DNA of 64,000 nt from Chitinibacter sp. GC72 (lineage in GTDB: Bacteria; Pseudomonadota; Gammaproteobacteria; Burkholderiales; Chitinibacteraceae), in NCBI RefSeq assembly GCF_009760905.1, contig NZ_VIRW01000009.1:62001-126000 (forward strand), read 5' to 3'. Positions 24,854 to 34,023 of the stretch are shown here, in pieces; the first letter of the stretch is position 1, and the number at the start of each line of letters is the position of its first letter. The position numbers and the translations under genes were made by a program. The notes below the pieces were generated by a model. The model saw nothing but the letters and a program-made list of their open reading frames with translations, had not been told where the DNA came from and did not search any database.

Positions 24854-26128
24854 CTAGCGGCCTGCTGCGCTCAGGGCCACATTGCCCAGCTGCGCCTGCT
24901 TTTTCGCCAGCTCGCGATTAACAAACAGCTTCATCGCCACTGATACGGCAAAAGCAAACAGGAAGATGGCTGCAAACACCACCGTCATGGCTGCGTAGCT
25001 ACCTGATGCTTCACGCAGGAAGGATGCGAACGACGAGCCCACTAGCCCTGCCATCGCCCAGGCAGTCAACACATAGCCGTGGATCGCACTCACCTGCTTG
25101 GTGCCGAACAGATCACCAATATACGCGGGCAAGGTTGAGAAGCCGCCGCCGTAGCACGTCATGATCAGATAGAGCACCGCCTGAAACACCAGCGCGTCGC
25201 GCATTGAAGGCAGGAAATAAAATGCCACCACTTCAATGGTAAAGAACGTGATGTAGGTATTCGGGCGACCCAGATAATCTGACATCGTCGCCCAGACCAG
25301 TCGGCCGCCGCCATTAAACAGCCCGATCATCCCGACCACGGCACCCGCCGCCAGCGGGCTCATGCCAGTGACTTCCTGCGTCATCGGCGAGGCCACCGAA
25401 ATCACCGCAATCCCGCAAGTGATATTAATAAACATCATGATCCACAAACCATAGAATGGTTTGGTTTTCACCGCCTCATTGGCCGTCATCGGCATCAGAT
25501 CCATCGCCACTTTGGCTTTACCGGAGGCCTGGCTTTCTTCAAAGCCAGCCGGTTTCCAGCCTGCAGGTGGCGGCTCCAGGTAGCGGGCCGAGGACAACAT
25601 CACCACCGCGTACAAAATACCCAGCGTGTAGAAAGTATTGGCAATCCCAACGGTCTGGATCAGCTCGGCCATCAGCGGCGCGCCAAAGAAGGAGGCAAAG
25701 CCAAAGCCCATAATCGCCAGCCCGGTCGCCAGACCACGACGATCAGGAAACCATTTCATCAGCGTAGAGACCGGCGTGACATAACCCGTTCCCAGACCTA
25801 CTCCACCCAAAACGCCGTAACACAGATACAGCATCCAGAGATTACCGATCGAAACAGCAAAACCCGCACCGAGCAAACCCAGCGACCAGCAGATGGCTGA
25901 AATCGTGCCAGAAAAGCGCGGGCCACGTTTTTCGACCACATGCCCCATGACCGCCGCCGACATGCCCAGCATGAAAATCGCCAGACCAAAGGTGAAGCCG
26001 ACTTCTTTCAGACTCCAGCCAAATTGCGCCATCAAAGGTTTGGAAAAAACGCTCCATGCATATACGGAGCCAATCGAGATATGAATCCCGACCCCTGCTG
26101 CTGCCATTAACCACCGATTCTTAGCCAT
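24854..26128 (-). CDS. MFS transporter, oxalate/formate antiporter (OFA) family
   Basis: Inner-membrane secondary transporter of 424 residues with 12 predicted helices. OFA features: IHISIGSVYAWSVFSKPL at the start, GYVTPVSTLMKWFPDRRGLATG in the loop after helix 4, and NGGGRLVWATMSDYLGR after helix 8. ATG 26128 has GGAGG five bases upstream, better than the adjoining GTG at 26131. A terminator separates it from the FNT channel. OFA members move oxalate, formate or other carboxylates (some are uncharacterised), so substrate is inferred. Confidence 0.9.
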   Translation of the reverse strand: MAKNRWLMAAAGVGIHISIGSVYAWSVFSKPLMAQFGWSLKEVGFTFGLAIFMLGMSAAVMGHVVEKRGPRFSGTISAICWSLGLLGAGFAVSIGNLWMLYLCYGVLGGVGLGTGYVTPVSTLMKWFPDRRGLATGLAIMGFGFASFFGAPLMAELIQTVGIANTFYTLGILYAVVMLSSARYLEPPPAGWKPAGFEESQASGKAKVAMDLMPMTANEAVKTKPFYGLWIMMFINITCGIAVISVASPMTQEVTGMSPLAAGAVVGMIGLFNGGGRLVWATMSDYLGRPNTYITFFTIEVVAFYFLPSMRDALVFQAVLYLIMTCYGGGFSTLPAYIGDLFGTKQVSAIHGYVLTAWAMAGLVGSSFASFLREASGSYAAMTVVFAAIFLFAFAVSVAMKLFVNRELAKKQAQLGNVALSAAGR

Positions 26129-26301
26129 CACGACCTCCAGTCACTGAAATTGCGCGGGTCTTTATTGATTTGATAAAGATTTTTGCGTCAGGACTAGATT
26201 GCCATTTTGCTTACGAGCACATCTTGACTGTAATCAACAAGGCACTATTACACAGAGGCGGAGATCAAGCCGGATGGAATAAAGATGAATCAAGGCGACT
26301 G

Positions 26302-26350
26302 GGGTATTGCCATACAGCGATTAAGCAGCAATAGCTCCATGGCAATACCC
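26302..26350. repeat. 49-bp dyad site 2 (exact)
   Basis: GGGTATTGCCAT ... ATGGCAATACCC, 49 bp edge to edge, with 12-base perfect inner arms; a further G-C pair extends it to 13. It lies between coq7 and the MFS gene, both on the minus strand. The rest of this gap (26129-26366) shows no gene. Confidence 0.85.
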
Positions 26351-26366
26351 CCATCAAGACTCTGAT

Positions 26367-27002
26367 TTAAATGCGGTAGGACAAACTGGTCATCACTTTG
26401 GAGGTGGCGCTCATCAGCTTCACCACCGGCATGGGCAGTGGCGCTGCGCCCAAGGCGATGGCCTGTTCGGCGTGGCTGGTTTCATCAATGGCCATTTGCG
26501 TCACAATCGCGCGGCTTTTGGCGTCCTGCTCGGGCAACTGCGCCAGATGGCTTTCTAGGTGCGCCGTAACCTGGCGCTCGGTCTCGGCCAGAAAGCCCAG
26601 ATTCCATTTATCGCCAATCAGCCCTGCGGTCACCCCCATGGCAAACGAACCGGCGTACCACAGCGGATTGAGCAGGCTGCGATGGCTGCCCAGCTCATCG
26701 AGCCGCTGCCGCGTCCAGGCCAGATGCTCGACTTCTTCAGCCGCCGCCTGTTTCAAAGCCTCACGCGCCGCAGGCTCGCGCGCGGTGAGCGCCTGCCCCT
26801 GATACAGCGCCTGCGCGCACACTTCGCCGCAATGATTCACCCGCATCAGGCCTGCCGCGTGGGTTTTTTCTGCCTCGCTCAGCTCGACCTCGGCCAGCTC
26901 GCGATCAGGATGAGGGCGAACACTCGTCGCGGGGGCCGCCAAAGTGCGCAAAACCGTGTCGAATTCGCCAATTAATTGGTCCAGAGTGGGTAGTTTGAAC
27001 AT
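26367..27002 (-). CDS. coq7: Demethoxyubiquinone hydroxylase Coq7
   Basis: Di-iron oxygenase of ubiquinone synthesis, 211 residues, hydroxylating 2-polyprenyl-3-methyl-6-methoxy-1,4-benzoquinol. The diiron ligands are recognisable in [37 protein letters not shown] and [11 protein letters not shown]. The Coq7 form occurs in Neisseriales and some other Betaproteobacteria in place of flavin-dependent UbiF. It is divergent from ppiA with about 106 bases between starts. Confidence 0.95.
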   Translation of the reverse strand: MFKLPTLDQLIGEFDTVLRTLAAPATSVRPHPDRELAEVELSEAEKTHAAGLMRVNHCGEVCAQALYQGQALTAREPAAREALKQAAAEEVEHLAWTRQRLDELGSHRSLLNPLWYAGSFAMGVTAGLIGDKWNLGFLAETERQVTAHLESHLAQLPEQDAKSRAIVTQMAIDETSHAEQAIALGAAPLPMPVVKLMSATSKVMTSLSYRI

Positions 27003-27108
27003 GAGTGAGCTCCATCAGACGCACAATTCTACACCGCTGCCGTGGTATGATTCGTTGATATTTTTCATCTTTGATTCCGCTTCGGAATTCCAATCAGCAG
27101 GACGCCCC

Positions 27109-27714
27109 ATGAAACGCTTTGTCGCAGCCGCCGCACTGGCACTTTCTAGCCTGGCCGCATTCGCAGCCAACCCGCAAATCGAAATGGTGACCTCCAAGGG
27201 CAAAATCGTCGTCGAGCTTTATCCGGAAGCCGCGCCCAAAACGGTGGCCAACTTTCTGCAATACGTCAAAGCCAAGCATTATGACGACACGGTTTTTCAC
27301 CGTGTGATCAATAATTTTGTCGTCCAGGGCGGTGGGTTTAACGCGCAAATGGAGCAAAAACCGACCAAAGCCGCGATTGAAAACGAAGCCCAGATGGCTT
27401 TCGAGAAAGGCCTGAAAAATGACCGGGGCAGCATTGCCATGGCGCGCACCGGCGCACCACACTCGGCCACCAGCCAGTTCTATTTCAATCTGGTCAATAA
27501 CGACTCGCTGAACTACCCTTCGTTTGACAAATGGGGCTACACCGTTTTTGGCAAAATTGTCAGCGGGATTGAAGTGATCGACCAGATCGCCAAAGTACCG
27601 ACGCTGCCGGGCGATGTCCCCGCAGAAGCCGTCAAGCTGATCAGCGCACGCGAGCTGCCCGCCAAACCGGGCAAAGCGGCGTCCAAAGTCGCGGCGCCCA
27701 AAGCCAGTAAATAA
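27109..27714 (+). CDS. ppiA: Periplasmic cyclophilin-type peptidyl-prolyl isomerase
   Basis: Folding helper that isomerises X-Pro bonds in the periplasm. ATG 27109 gives a 201-residue precursor with a clear signal peptide (1-19, ending AAFA-AN). The cyclophilin domain has FHRVINNFVVQGGGF, MARTGAPHSATSQFYFNL and WGYTVFGKIVSG. An extra C-terminal tail is Lys/Ala/Pro rich (about 182-201). The frame continues upstream to 26944 but that part overlaps coq7 and does not resemble the family. ppiB follows after 36 bases. Confidence 0.96.
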   Translation: MKRFVAAAALALSSLAAFAANPQIEMVTSKGKIVVELYPEAAPKTVANFLQYVKAKHYDDTVFHRVINNFVVQGGGFNAQMEQKPTKAAIENEAQMAFEKGLKNDRGSIAMARTGAPHSATSQFYFNLVNNDSLNYPSFDKWGYTVFGKIVSGIEVIDQIAKVPTLPGDVPAEAVKLISARELPAKPGKAASKVAAPKASK

Positions 27715-27750
27715 TTCAAATCCATCTTCATACCGACAGGAGAGACTCTG

Positions 27751-28254
27751 ATGAGCAAAGTAAAACTGAGCACCAGCAAAGGCGATATCGTTCTGGAATT
27801 GAACGCTGAAAAAGCGCCGATTACCGTGGCCAACTTTCTGCAATACGTGAACGACGGCCACTACGATGGCACGATTTTCCACCGCGTGATTGATGGCTTC
27901 ATGATTCAGGGCGGCGGTTTTGCACCGGGCATGAAAGAGAAAAAAGACGGCCGCGCCAGCATCCAGAACGAAGCGGACAATGGCCTGAAAAACGATATTT
28001 ACACCATCGCCATGGCGCGCACGCCTGATCCACACTCGGCTTCGGCGCAGTTCTTTATCAATGCCGCCGACAACGACTTTCTGAATTTCCGCAGCAAAAC
28101 AGCACAAGGCTGGGGCTACGCGGTATTTGGCGCGGTAGTGGAAGGTCAGGACGTGGTGGATGCCATCGAGAAAGTCAAAACCGGCAGTAATGGCTTTCAT
28201 CAGGACGTCCCCAAAGAAGACGTGATCATCGTCAAAGCCGAAGTGCTGGCTTAA
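27751..28254 (+). CDS. ppiB: Cytoplasmic cyclophilin-type peptidyl-prolyl isomerase
   Basis: Cytosolic paralogue of the preceding gene, 167 residues, no signal peptide. Active-site stretches [15 protein letters not shown] and [16 protein letters not shown] are intact, plus [12 protein letters not shown]. An AGGAGAGAC ribosome site precedes ATG 27751. The two isomerases probably arose by tandem duplication and appear cotranscribed; a terminator follows. Confidence 0.97.
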   Translation: MSKVKLSTSKGDIVLELNAEKAPITVANFLQYVNDGHYDGTIFHRVIDGFMIQGGGFAPGMKEKKDGRASIQNEADNGLKNDIYTIAMARTPDPHSASAQFFINAADNDFLNFRSKTAQGWGYAVFGAVVEGQDVVDAIEKVKTGSNGFHQDVPKEDVIIVKAEVLA

Positions 28255-28274
28255 TTACCCTGAAGCGACATCCC

Positions 28275-28306
28275 AACAAGGCGCAGTATTCTGCGCCTTG
28301 TTGTTT
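28275..28306 (+). terminator. Terminator of ppiA-ppiB
   Basis: 12-bp perfect stem (28275-28286 with 28291-28302), TATT loop, followed by GTTTTC. It lies 20 bases after the ppiB stop and 16 bases before the next start. Confidence 0.88.
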
Positions 28307-28322
28307 TCTGACGGAGTTGGCC

Positions 28323-28562
28323 ATGGCTTTTTCTGCGACAGAACGCCACACCTTGCTGCAACTCAAAGGCGTTGGCCCCACAGTGATCACCCGTTTGGAA
28401 CAGATGGGAATTGACTCCCTGGCCACGCTGAGCCAGCAACACTGTGCTGATCTTGTTGCGCACGCTGCGGCCATGCTCGGCAGCAATTGCTGGAAAAATA
28501 GCCCGCAAGCTCGCAAAGCCATTCAAGCGGCGATTGAACTGGCACAGCGCACTACACCCTAG
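28323..28562 (+). CDS. Small helix-hairpin-helix protein
   Basis: Protein of 79 residues from ATG 28323 (GGAG seven bases upstream). It contains a helix-hairpin-helix-like motif, LLQLKGVGPTVITRLEQMGI (residues 12-31), followed by a helical region with ADLVAHAAAMLGSN. Such motifs bind DNA backbone non-specifically, as in DNA repair and competence proteins, but here it is a free-standing module. It lies 9 bases before lpxH and is probably cotranscribed. No specific function can be stated. Confidence 0.75.
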   Translation: MAFSATERHTLLQLKGVGPTVITRLEQMGIDSLATLSQQHCADLVAHAAAMLGSNCWKNSPQARKAIQAAIELAQRTTP

Positions 28563-28571
28563 AAGTGTTTC

Positions 28572-29321
28572 ATGTCTGCACGCACACTATTTATTTCCGA
28601 CTTGCACTTATCCCCCGCCGACCCGGCCACCGTGGCGGCTTTTCGGCATTTTCTGGCGCACACCGCCAAGCAGGCGCAAGCACTGTATATTCTGGGCGAT
28701 CTGTTTGAATACTGGCTGGGCGACGATCAGCTGGACGACGACTTTTATAGCGGGATAGCGCGCGAGCTGGCGCAACTGGCCGACAGCGGCGTGGCACTGT
28801 ACTTTATGGCGGGCAACCGGGATTTTCTGCCCGGCCAGCGCTTTGCCCGTGAGGCGCGCCTGCGCATCATTGCCGACCCGAGCGTGATCAACCCTGCCGG
28901 GCAAGCGCTGCTGCTGGCGCATGGCGATGCGTATTGCACCGACGATCTGGCCTATCAGCGCTATCGCAAGCTGGCGCGCAACCGGCTAGTGCAATGGATC
29001 TGGCTGCATCTGCCACGCCGGATGCGCGACCGCGAAGCGGCCAAATTGCGGCAAAAATCGCAAGCCATGAACCGGCACAAAGCCATGATGATCATGGATG
29101 TGAACGATGTAGCCATTGAAGCCGCAATGCAAAAATGCACCTGCCAGGTATTGATCCACGGCCATACGCACAAGCCAGCTGTACACATATACCCATCAGG
29201 TACGCGCTATGTATTACCCGACTGGCATCAGGGGCAAGGCGGCTATCTGCTGCTGGATGGCGCTAGGCTCAGCCTACATCGGCTCGATGGCCAGCCGCTT
29301 ACTGCGCCAGTTCAACCTTAA
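28572..29321 (+). CDS. lpxH: UDP-2,3-diacylglucosamine diphosphatase
   Basis: Lipid A enzyme cleaving UDP-2,3-diacylglucosamine to lipid X and UMP at the inner membrane face. Calcineurin-like metal motifs: ISDLHL (8-13), GDLFEYWLGD (42-51), MAGNRDFL (77-84), LAHGDAYCTDD (115-125) and HGHTHKPAVH (194-203). Length 249 is normal. Its 3' end overlaps the convergent secretin-domain gene by 23 bases, and codons of the HGHTHKP motif contain a 49-bp dyad site. Confidence 0.97.
   Translation: MSARTLFISDLHLSPADPATVAAFRHFLAHTAKQAQALYILGDLFEYWLGDDQLDDDFYSGIARELAQLADSGVALYFMAGNRDFLPGQRFAREARLRIIADPSVINPAGQALLLAHGDAYCTDDLAYQRYRKLARNRLVQWIWLHLPRRMRDREAAKLRQKSQAMNRHKAMMIMDVNDVAIEAAMQKCTCQVLIHGHTHKPAVHIYPSGTRYVLPDWHQGQGGYLLLDGARLSLHRLDGQPLTAPVQP
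29146..29194. repeat. 49-bp dyad site 8 (one mismatch), inside lpxH
   Basis: Starts AGGTATT, ends TATACCC, 49 bp. It covers the codons of the conserved metal-binding motif HGHTHKP of LpxH, so it cannot be an inserted element. Confidence 0.45.
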
Positions 29322-30105
29322 CCCAGACGCTATAGCGCGTCAGGCTGGCGCGCTGATCAACCCCGGCCAAGCGGCGCCGATCACTGGAGCTTTCGGCCTG
29401 AGTCTCGCCAATGGGCAGCCATTCGCCCAGCCGGCCTTCCACTTCGCTATACACCTCATGCACATTAACGCGGCCATCGCGCTGCAAGCTGCTGGCCTGC
29501 GGGGCAATTTTCAGGCTGATACGCTGATCGCCCAATAGGGCCGGGGCAACATAATACCCGCTGCCCGCCACCTGCCAGACACCGCCGTATTGGCGTATCT
29601 GGTAAGCCGGGCGGTGAATAAAGCTCAGTTGCGGCACAAAGCGCTGCTGCCCCAGCATAATCATCGCCGTACCGCCATCGAGCGTGCGCAAAGTCTGCTG
29701 GCTGACTGCCGTGCTGCGGCCCTGTTGCTGCTCCAGCCCGAGATCAAGCCGGGCCTCGCTTCCCTGAGCACCAATCACCACCCGGCCTTGTGCATCGAGT
29801 GCCTGCACTTGCCGCTCGGCCAGCGAGCGCTGCTCGACGGTAATCGTCAAACTGCGCACCGGCTGATCCAGCTGCGCGGCCAGCGCTCGAATTTTCCGGT
29901 AGCTGGCTTCGTCGGGCGCGGTGACAATAATCTGGCCGGAAAACGAGCGCACCGCCGCAGCCGGAAAAGCATCCTGCAAGGCCGCAGCCAGCTGCGTCGC
30001 CAGCTGGTGCCGGGGCGTAAAGGTCTCGACATATTCGGCGCGCAATGTCATTGACATACCCAGCATGAGTATTGCCATACAGCCAATAATCAGTTTGCCA
30101 TTCAT
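29299..30105 (-). CDS. Secretin N-domain-like exported protein
   Basis: Exported protein of 268 residues from ATG 30105, placed 7 bases after GGGG; ATG 30111 is an alternative. Signal peptide about 1-22 (MNGKLIIGCMAILMLGMSM, cleaving near LRAE). Residues about 30-90 resemble the secretin N/NolW subdomain: AAALQDAFPAAAVRSFSGQIIVTAP and IRALAAQLDQPVRSLTITVEQ. The membrane-pore domain of GspD/PilQ is absent; the rest is beta-rich. It may be an assembly or accessory factor for a secretin (for example type IV pili) but no such gene adjoins. It is convergent with and overlaps lpxH. Confidence 0.75.
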   Translation of the reverse strand: MNGKLIIGCMAILMLGMSMTLRAEYVETFTPRHQLATQLAAALQDAFPAAAVRSFSGQIIVTAPDEASYRKIRALAAQLDQPVRSLTITVEQRSLAERQVQALDAQGRVVIGAQGSEARLDLGLEQQQGRSTAVSQQTLRTLDGGTAMIMLGQQRFVPQLSFIHRPAYQIRQYGGVWQVAGSGYYVAPALLGDQRISLKIAPQASSLQRDGRVNVHEVYSEVEGRLGEWLPIGETQAESSSDRRRLAGVDQRASLTRYSVWVKVELAQ

Positions 30106-30115
30106 AAACATACCC
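30067..30115. repeat. 49-bp dyad site 9 (one mismatch)
   Basis: Starts GAGTATT and ends CATACCC, 49 bp. Its left arm GAGTATTGCCATACAG differs by one base from that of site 2 at 26302. It covers the signal-peptide start of the secretin-domain gene. Confidence 0.55.
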
Positions 30116-30221
30116 CAATCAGTTGATCGGCAACATCATTACCGCACGCCCGTCTGTCTCGCAGATTAAGCAGCCCAAAGCGCCGCCGGGGGCTAGACTG
30201 GATAATCAGCGCTTTGGCTCT

Positions 30222-32960
30222 ATGCTCATCATGCCCATTCAATCCGCACCAGCATCTTCACCCACGCCCGCACTCAGCCACACCCACGCGCTGGATGTCG
30301 AGGAGATTAGCACGCGATTGGGCGTTACGCCCGCGCAAGGGCTCGATGCCGCCGCAGTACGGCAGCAGCGCAGCGTATTTGGCGACAATACCCTGCCACA
30401 AACGGCCATCCGCAGCCGCTGGCGAGTGCTGATCAGCCAGTTTCGCAGCACACTGATTCTAGTGCTACTTGGCGCAGCGCTGCTCTCGGCGCTGATCGGC
30501 AATCTGAAAGACGCCGCTGTTATTCTGACCGTGGTGCTGATTAATGCACTGGTGAGCTTTTATCAGGAATATCGCGCTGAACAAAGCCTGTCGGCGCTCA
30601 AAGCCATGCTGCCGCCGCAAGCTTGCGTGCGACGGGAGGGCTTGCGCTGCAACGTCGATGCCAGCGAGCTGGTGCCCGGCGATATTGTGCTACTGGAAGC
30701 CGGTGATCGCGTCCCCGCCGATGGGCGGATTATCGTCGCGGCCGGGCTGGAAATTGACGAATCAACGCTCACCGGCGAATCGATCCCGACGCGCAAAGAC
30801 GCTGGCGCGGCGCTCAGCCAGAACACTACGCTGGCCGAGCGGCACAATATGGCCTACATGAACACACTGCTCACGCGCGGCCGAGCCGAAATCATCGTCA
30901 GTGCCACCGGGCTGGCGAGCGAAATGGGGCAGATTTCGCTCGCGCTGGCCAATAGCCGGGAAGCGCCCACCCCGCTGCAGGAGCAGCTCGACCGGCTGGG
31001 GAAAAAACTCGGCCTGATCGCCATTGTGCTGGTGGGCATGCTGGCGGTGCTCGAATGGCTGCGCGGTGAGCAACTGGCGCATATCGTCATCAATGCCATC
31101 GCACTGGGCGTCGCGGCCATTCCTGAAGGTTTACCGGTGGTCGTCACGGTGACGCTGGCGCTGGGTATGCACAAAATGGCCAAACAGCACGCGATTGTAA
31201 AACGGCTGGCCAGCGTGGAAACGCTGGGCTGCACCACGGTGATCTGTTCGGACAAAACCGGCACGCTGACGCTAAACCAGATGACCGCCCGCACGCTGTG
31301 GTATCAGCAACGCCATTTTGCGATTAGCGGCCAGGGCTATCAGCCCGCAGGCGAAGTCACCGCGCTAGACGCCGCTCCGCTGCCGGACTTTTCCACGCTG
31401 AGCAGCGCGCTCACCGCCTGCAACGACAGCCATCTGAATGGCGAACAAGTGATTGGCGACCCGATGGAAGCGGCCTTGCGCGTGCTGGCGGGCAAGCTGT
31501 CCGCGCCCATCGCCAGCCCGGTGCGGCTGGCCGAGGTGCCGTTTGACAGCAGACACAAATACATGGCGACCTTTCATGCCGACGCCGGGGGCATACTGCT
31601 CTACGTGAAAGGCGCACCCGATGTACTGCTCAACTTGTGCAGCCACATCCAGCTGGCCGATCGGGTGCAGCAGATGGATCAGGCCGGACGCGAAGCGGCG
31701 CTGCAGCATTATCAACAATTGGCTGCTCAAGGCTTGCGCGGTTTGCTGATTGCCTACCGCCAGCTCACGCCAGACCAATCTGCGAAGTTTGCGCAGCAGG
31801 GTGAGCGGCGCGATGAGCGGCACGATGAACAGGCCGCGCAGATGGCGCACGTGCAACATCTCACTTTGCTCGGCCTGATCGGCCTGCAGGATCCACCGCG
31901 TCAGGAGGCTGGCCGCGCCATTGCGCACTGCAAGCAGGCAGGCATTGCCGTCAAAATGATCACCGGCGATCATCAAACCACGGGGCAGGCCATCGCCAAT
32001 CAGCTTGGGCTGACGGGGCACTGCATCACCGGCGCCGAGCTGGACAGCATGAGCGACGCGGAGCTGGCGGCCAAAGTTGACGAGATCGCCGTCTTTGCCC
32101 GCGTCTCGCCCGCACACAAGGTAAAAATCGTCGCCGCACTGCAAGCCAAGGCGCATGTTGTGGCGATGACGGGCGATGGGGTGAATGATGCTCCAGCGCT
32201 CAAAACTGCCGACATCGGCATTGCCATGGGTAAAAACGGCAGCGCGGTCGCCAAGGAAGCCGCCACCATGGTGCTCACTGACGACAATTTCGCCACCATC
32301 GTCAGCGCCATTCATCAGGGGCGCACGCTGTATGAAAACATCCTGAAATTTGTGCGCTTTCAGCTCTCAACCACCATTGGCGCGGTGCTCACGGTGTTTG
32401 TCGCCCCATTGCTGGGCTTGCCCGCGCCTTTTACGCCGATCCAGATTTTATGGATCGCCATCATTATGGATGGCCCGCCAGCGATTTCGCTCGCGCTCGA
32501 CCCGGCGCGCGACGACATTATGGCGCAAGCGCCGCGCAGCCAATCCGAAGCAGTGCTGACCGCGCCACGGCTGAGCCGAATTTTGGCCTACGGCGCAACG
32601 ATGATGGTTGGCACACTCGGTGTGTTGGCGTGGGAATTACAGCACGGCAGCCCCGAGCGCGCGGCAACGATGGCGTTCACGACCTTTGTGCTGTTTCAGT
32701 TTTTTAATGTGTTTAACGCCCGCAACGAGCGCCACAGCGCGTTCAACGGCCATTTTTTCACCAACCGCATGCTGTGGATGTCGCTCTTGGCGGTACTTAG
32801 CCTGCAAATCATCGCCGTGCATTGGCCGATTGCGCAAAGCCTGTTTCATACCCACGGCATGGCGTGGAGCGACTGGCCAATCTGCATCGCCGTTGCGTCC
32901 AGCATTTGGCTACTAGAAGAAGGCCGAAAATGGCTGTTTCGGCTCTGCTGCAGAGCATAG
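30222..32960 (+). CDS. Cation-transporting P-type ATPase (P2 type)
   Basis: Membrane ATPase of about 912 residues that exports or imports cations by an aspartyl-phosphate cycle. Start is uncertain (ATG 30222 or 30231; a TTG 99 bases earlier is less likely). Motifs: TGES near residue 184 (dephosphorylation), AIPEGLPVVVT in helix 4 (P2-type ion site), CSDKTGTLT with the phosphorylated Asp at about 344, and MTGDGVNDAPALK. The PEGLP helix points to a Ca- or Na/Mg-type pump rather than heavy metal transport; there is no N-terminal metal-binding domain. It stands alone. The substrate is not certain. Confidence 0.93.
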   Translation: MLIMPIQSAPASSPTPALSHTHALDVEEISTRLGVTPAQGLDAAAVRQQRSVFGDNTLPQTAIRSRWRVLISQFRSTLILVLLGAALLSALIGNLKDAAVILTVVLINALVSFYQEYRAEQSLSALKAMLPPQACVRREGLRCNVDASELVPGDIVLLEAGDRVPADGRIIVAAGLEIDESTLTGESIPTRKDAGAALSQNTTLAERHNMAYMNTLLTRGRAEIIVSATGLASEMGQISLALANSREAPTPLQEQLDRLGKKLGLIAIVLVGMLAVLEWLRGEQLAHIVINAIALGVAAIPEGLPVVVTVTLALGMHKMAKQHAIVKRLASVETLGCTTVICSDKTGTLTLNQMTARTLWYQQRHFAISGQGYQPAGEVTALDAAPLPDFSTLSSALTACNDSHLNGEQVIGDPMEAALRVLAGKLSAPIASPVRLAEVPFDSRHKYMATFHADAGGILLYVKGAPDVLLNLCSHIQLADRVQQMDQAGREAALQHYQQLAAQGLRGLLIAYRQLTPDQSAKFAQQGERRDERHDEQAAQMAHVQHLTLLGLIGLQDPPRQEAGRAIAHCKQAGIAVKMITGDHQTTGQAIANQLGLTGHCITGAELDSMSDAELAAKVDEIAVFARVSPAHKVKIVAALQAKAHVVAMTGDGVNDAPALKTADIGIAMGKNGSAVAKEAATMVLTDDNFATIVSAIHQGRTLYENILKFVRFQLSTTIGAVLTVFVAPLLGLPAPFTPIQILWIAIIMDGPPAISLALDPARDDIMAQAPRSQSEAVLTAPRLSRILAYGATMMVGTLGVLAWELQHGSPERAATMAFTTFVLFQFFNVFNARNERHSAFNGHFFTNRMLWMSLLAVLSLQIIAVHWPIAQSLFHTHGMAWSDWPICIAVASSIWLLEEGRKWLFRLCCRA

Positions 32961-33008
32961 GGTATAGGGCTATAGATCAGACTGTATAATAGCTACAACA
33001 CCATACCA
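32960..33008. repeat. 49-bp dyad site 10 (one mismatch)
   Basis: GGGTATA ... CATACCA, 49 bp, beginning at the last base of the ATPase stop codon. Arms share GGTAT and TAG. A second hairpin overlaps it: CTGTATAATA (32982-32991) pairs with TATTTTATACAG near 33014-33025 and could terminate the convergent ispF or ATPase transcripts. Confidence 0.5.
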
Positions 33009-33019
33009 CCCATGGTATT

Positions 33020-33505
33020 TTATACAGGTAAGAGCAGAGCCACCGCTTGCGCTTCAACCGCATCGCCCTCGCCCACCGGGCCAAGCTTTTCGTAAGTCTT
33101 GGCTTTAACATTGACGCAGCTCGGGTCAATTCCCAAATCAGCGGCAATATTGGCGACCATGGCCGGAATATGCGGCGCCATTTTCGGCTGCTGAATCAAA
33201 ATCGACGCATCAATATTGCCCACGCGCCAACCGGCAATCCGCACTCGATCCACCGCCTCGCGCAGCAGCACGCGGCTATCGGCGCCCTTGAACTCGACCG
33301 CAGTATCAGGAAAATGCCGGCCAATATCGCCCAAGCCTGCGCCGCCCAAAATCGCATCGGTAATCGCATGCAGCAAAGCATCAGCATCCGAATGGCCGAG
33401 CAAGCCTTTTTCATAGGGTATATGAACCCCGCCCAGAATTAACGGGCGTTCCAGCACCATACGGTGCACATCCCAGCCTTGGCCGATACGGAAAGGTAAA
33501 CCCAT
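33020..33505 (-). CDS. ispF: 2-C-methyl-D-erythritol 2,4-cyclodiphosphate synthase
   Basis: Trimeric zinc enzyme of the MEP isoprenoid pathway. ATG 33505 is chosen: AAGGA lies 7 bases upstream and residue 1 starts the family's [15 protein letters not shown]; length 161 is normal. Zinc ligands are in GWDVH (Asp12/His14) and the His of [13 protein letters not shown]. ispD, the enzyme two steps earlier, lies 0.5 kb upstream on the same strand, but an AT-rich unrelated gene separates them. Confidence 0.97.
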   Translation of the reverse strand: MGLPFRIGQGWDVHRMVLERPLILGGVHIPYEKGLLGHSDADALLHAITDAILGGAGLGDIGRHFPDTAVEFKGADSRVLLREAVDRVRIAGWRVGNIDASILIQQPKMAPHIPAMVANIAADLGIDPSCVNVKAKTYEKLGPVGEGDAVEAQAVALLLPV

Positions 33506-33569
33506 CTTCATGTCCTTGAATTTAAATATGCTTAACTCGGCCAATTGTTAAATTATTCAACCCTACTAT

Positions 33570-33941
33570 TTATTTCATTCTATTCAAAATAGATACTAAG
33601 CGGGAATTCAAATCCGAACAAATTTTGGTTTTGTTAGCCTGCACAAAAGGCAGATGGTCTTTTGCTACATCCTGTTCCACTTTATTGACGACTGCCAATA
33701 AATATTCACTTCCTTTACCTACACCTAACTTTTCATCACCCTCTTTTTTTACAGCATCGATTGCCGAATGATATTGATTGGCATATTTGGCGGCGATTTG
33801 CTTAAAGTCCCCTTCACGAGCGCATGCTTTAGCTTCAACGCGAGCAGACTCAAATAAAGTTAGGCTTTTAACTGCCTGGTAGTCATTGGCAATCGCAAAC
33901 GTCGAAATAAATACAAGAAATAAAGTGAAAGTAAATTTCAT
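33570..33941 (-). CDS. Exported protein of unknown function (AT-rich)
   Basis: Small secreted protein of 123 residues; no family recognised. Signal peptide about 1-19 (MKFTFTLFLVFISTFAIA-ND). The mature part is helical and charged, with only two cysteines (KACAREG and TKICSDL), which could form a disulfide. ATG 33941 is taken because the frame upstream to 34013 lacks a signal-like start. Base composition is clearly more AT-rich than ispF and ispD on either side, and the gene splits that usual pair, which suggests recent acquisition. Confidence 0.7.
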   Translation of the reverse strand: MKFTFTLFLVFISTFAIANDYQAVKSLTLFESARVEAKACAREGDFKQIAAKYANQYHSAIDAVKKEGDEKLGVGKGSEYLLAVVNKVEQDVAKDHLPFVQANKTKICSDLNSRLVSILNRMK

Positions 33942-34023
33942 AAATATTCCAATTTTAAATAAGTGCAAATAATTGCGTACAAGCGTGGAATGAGCGAAGT
34001 TCGCAAACCACACTCCAGCCCAT

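Noticed and set aside
33570-33941. Toxin or immunity protein
   Set aside because: It has a signal peptide but no partner gene and no motif supporting such a role.
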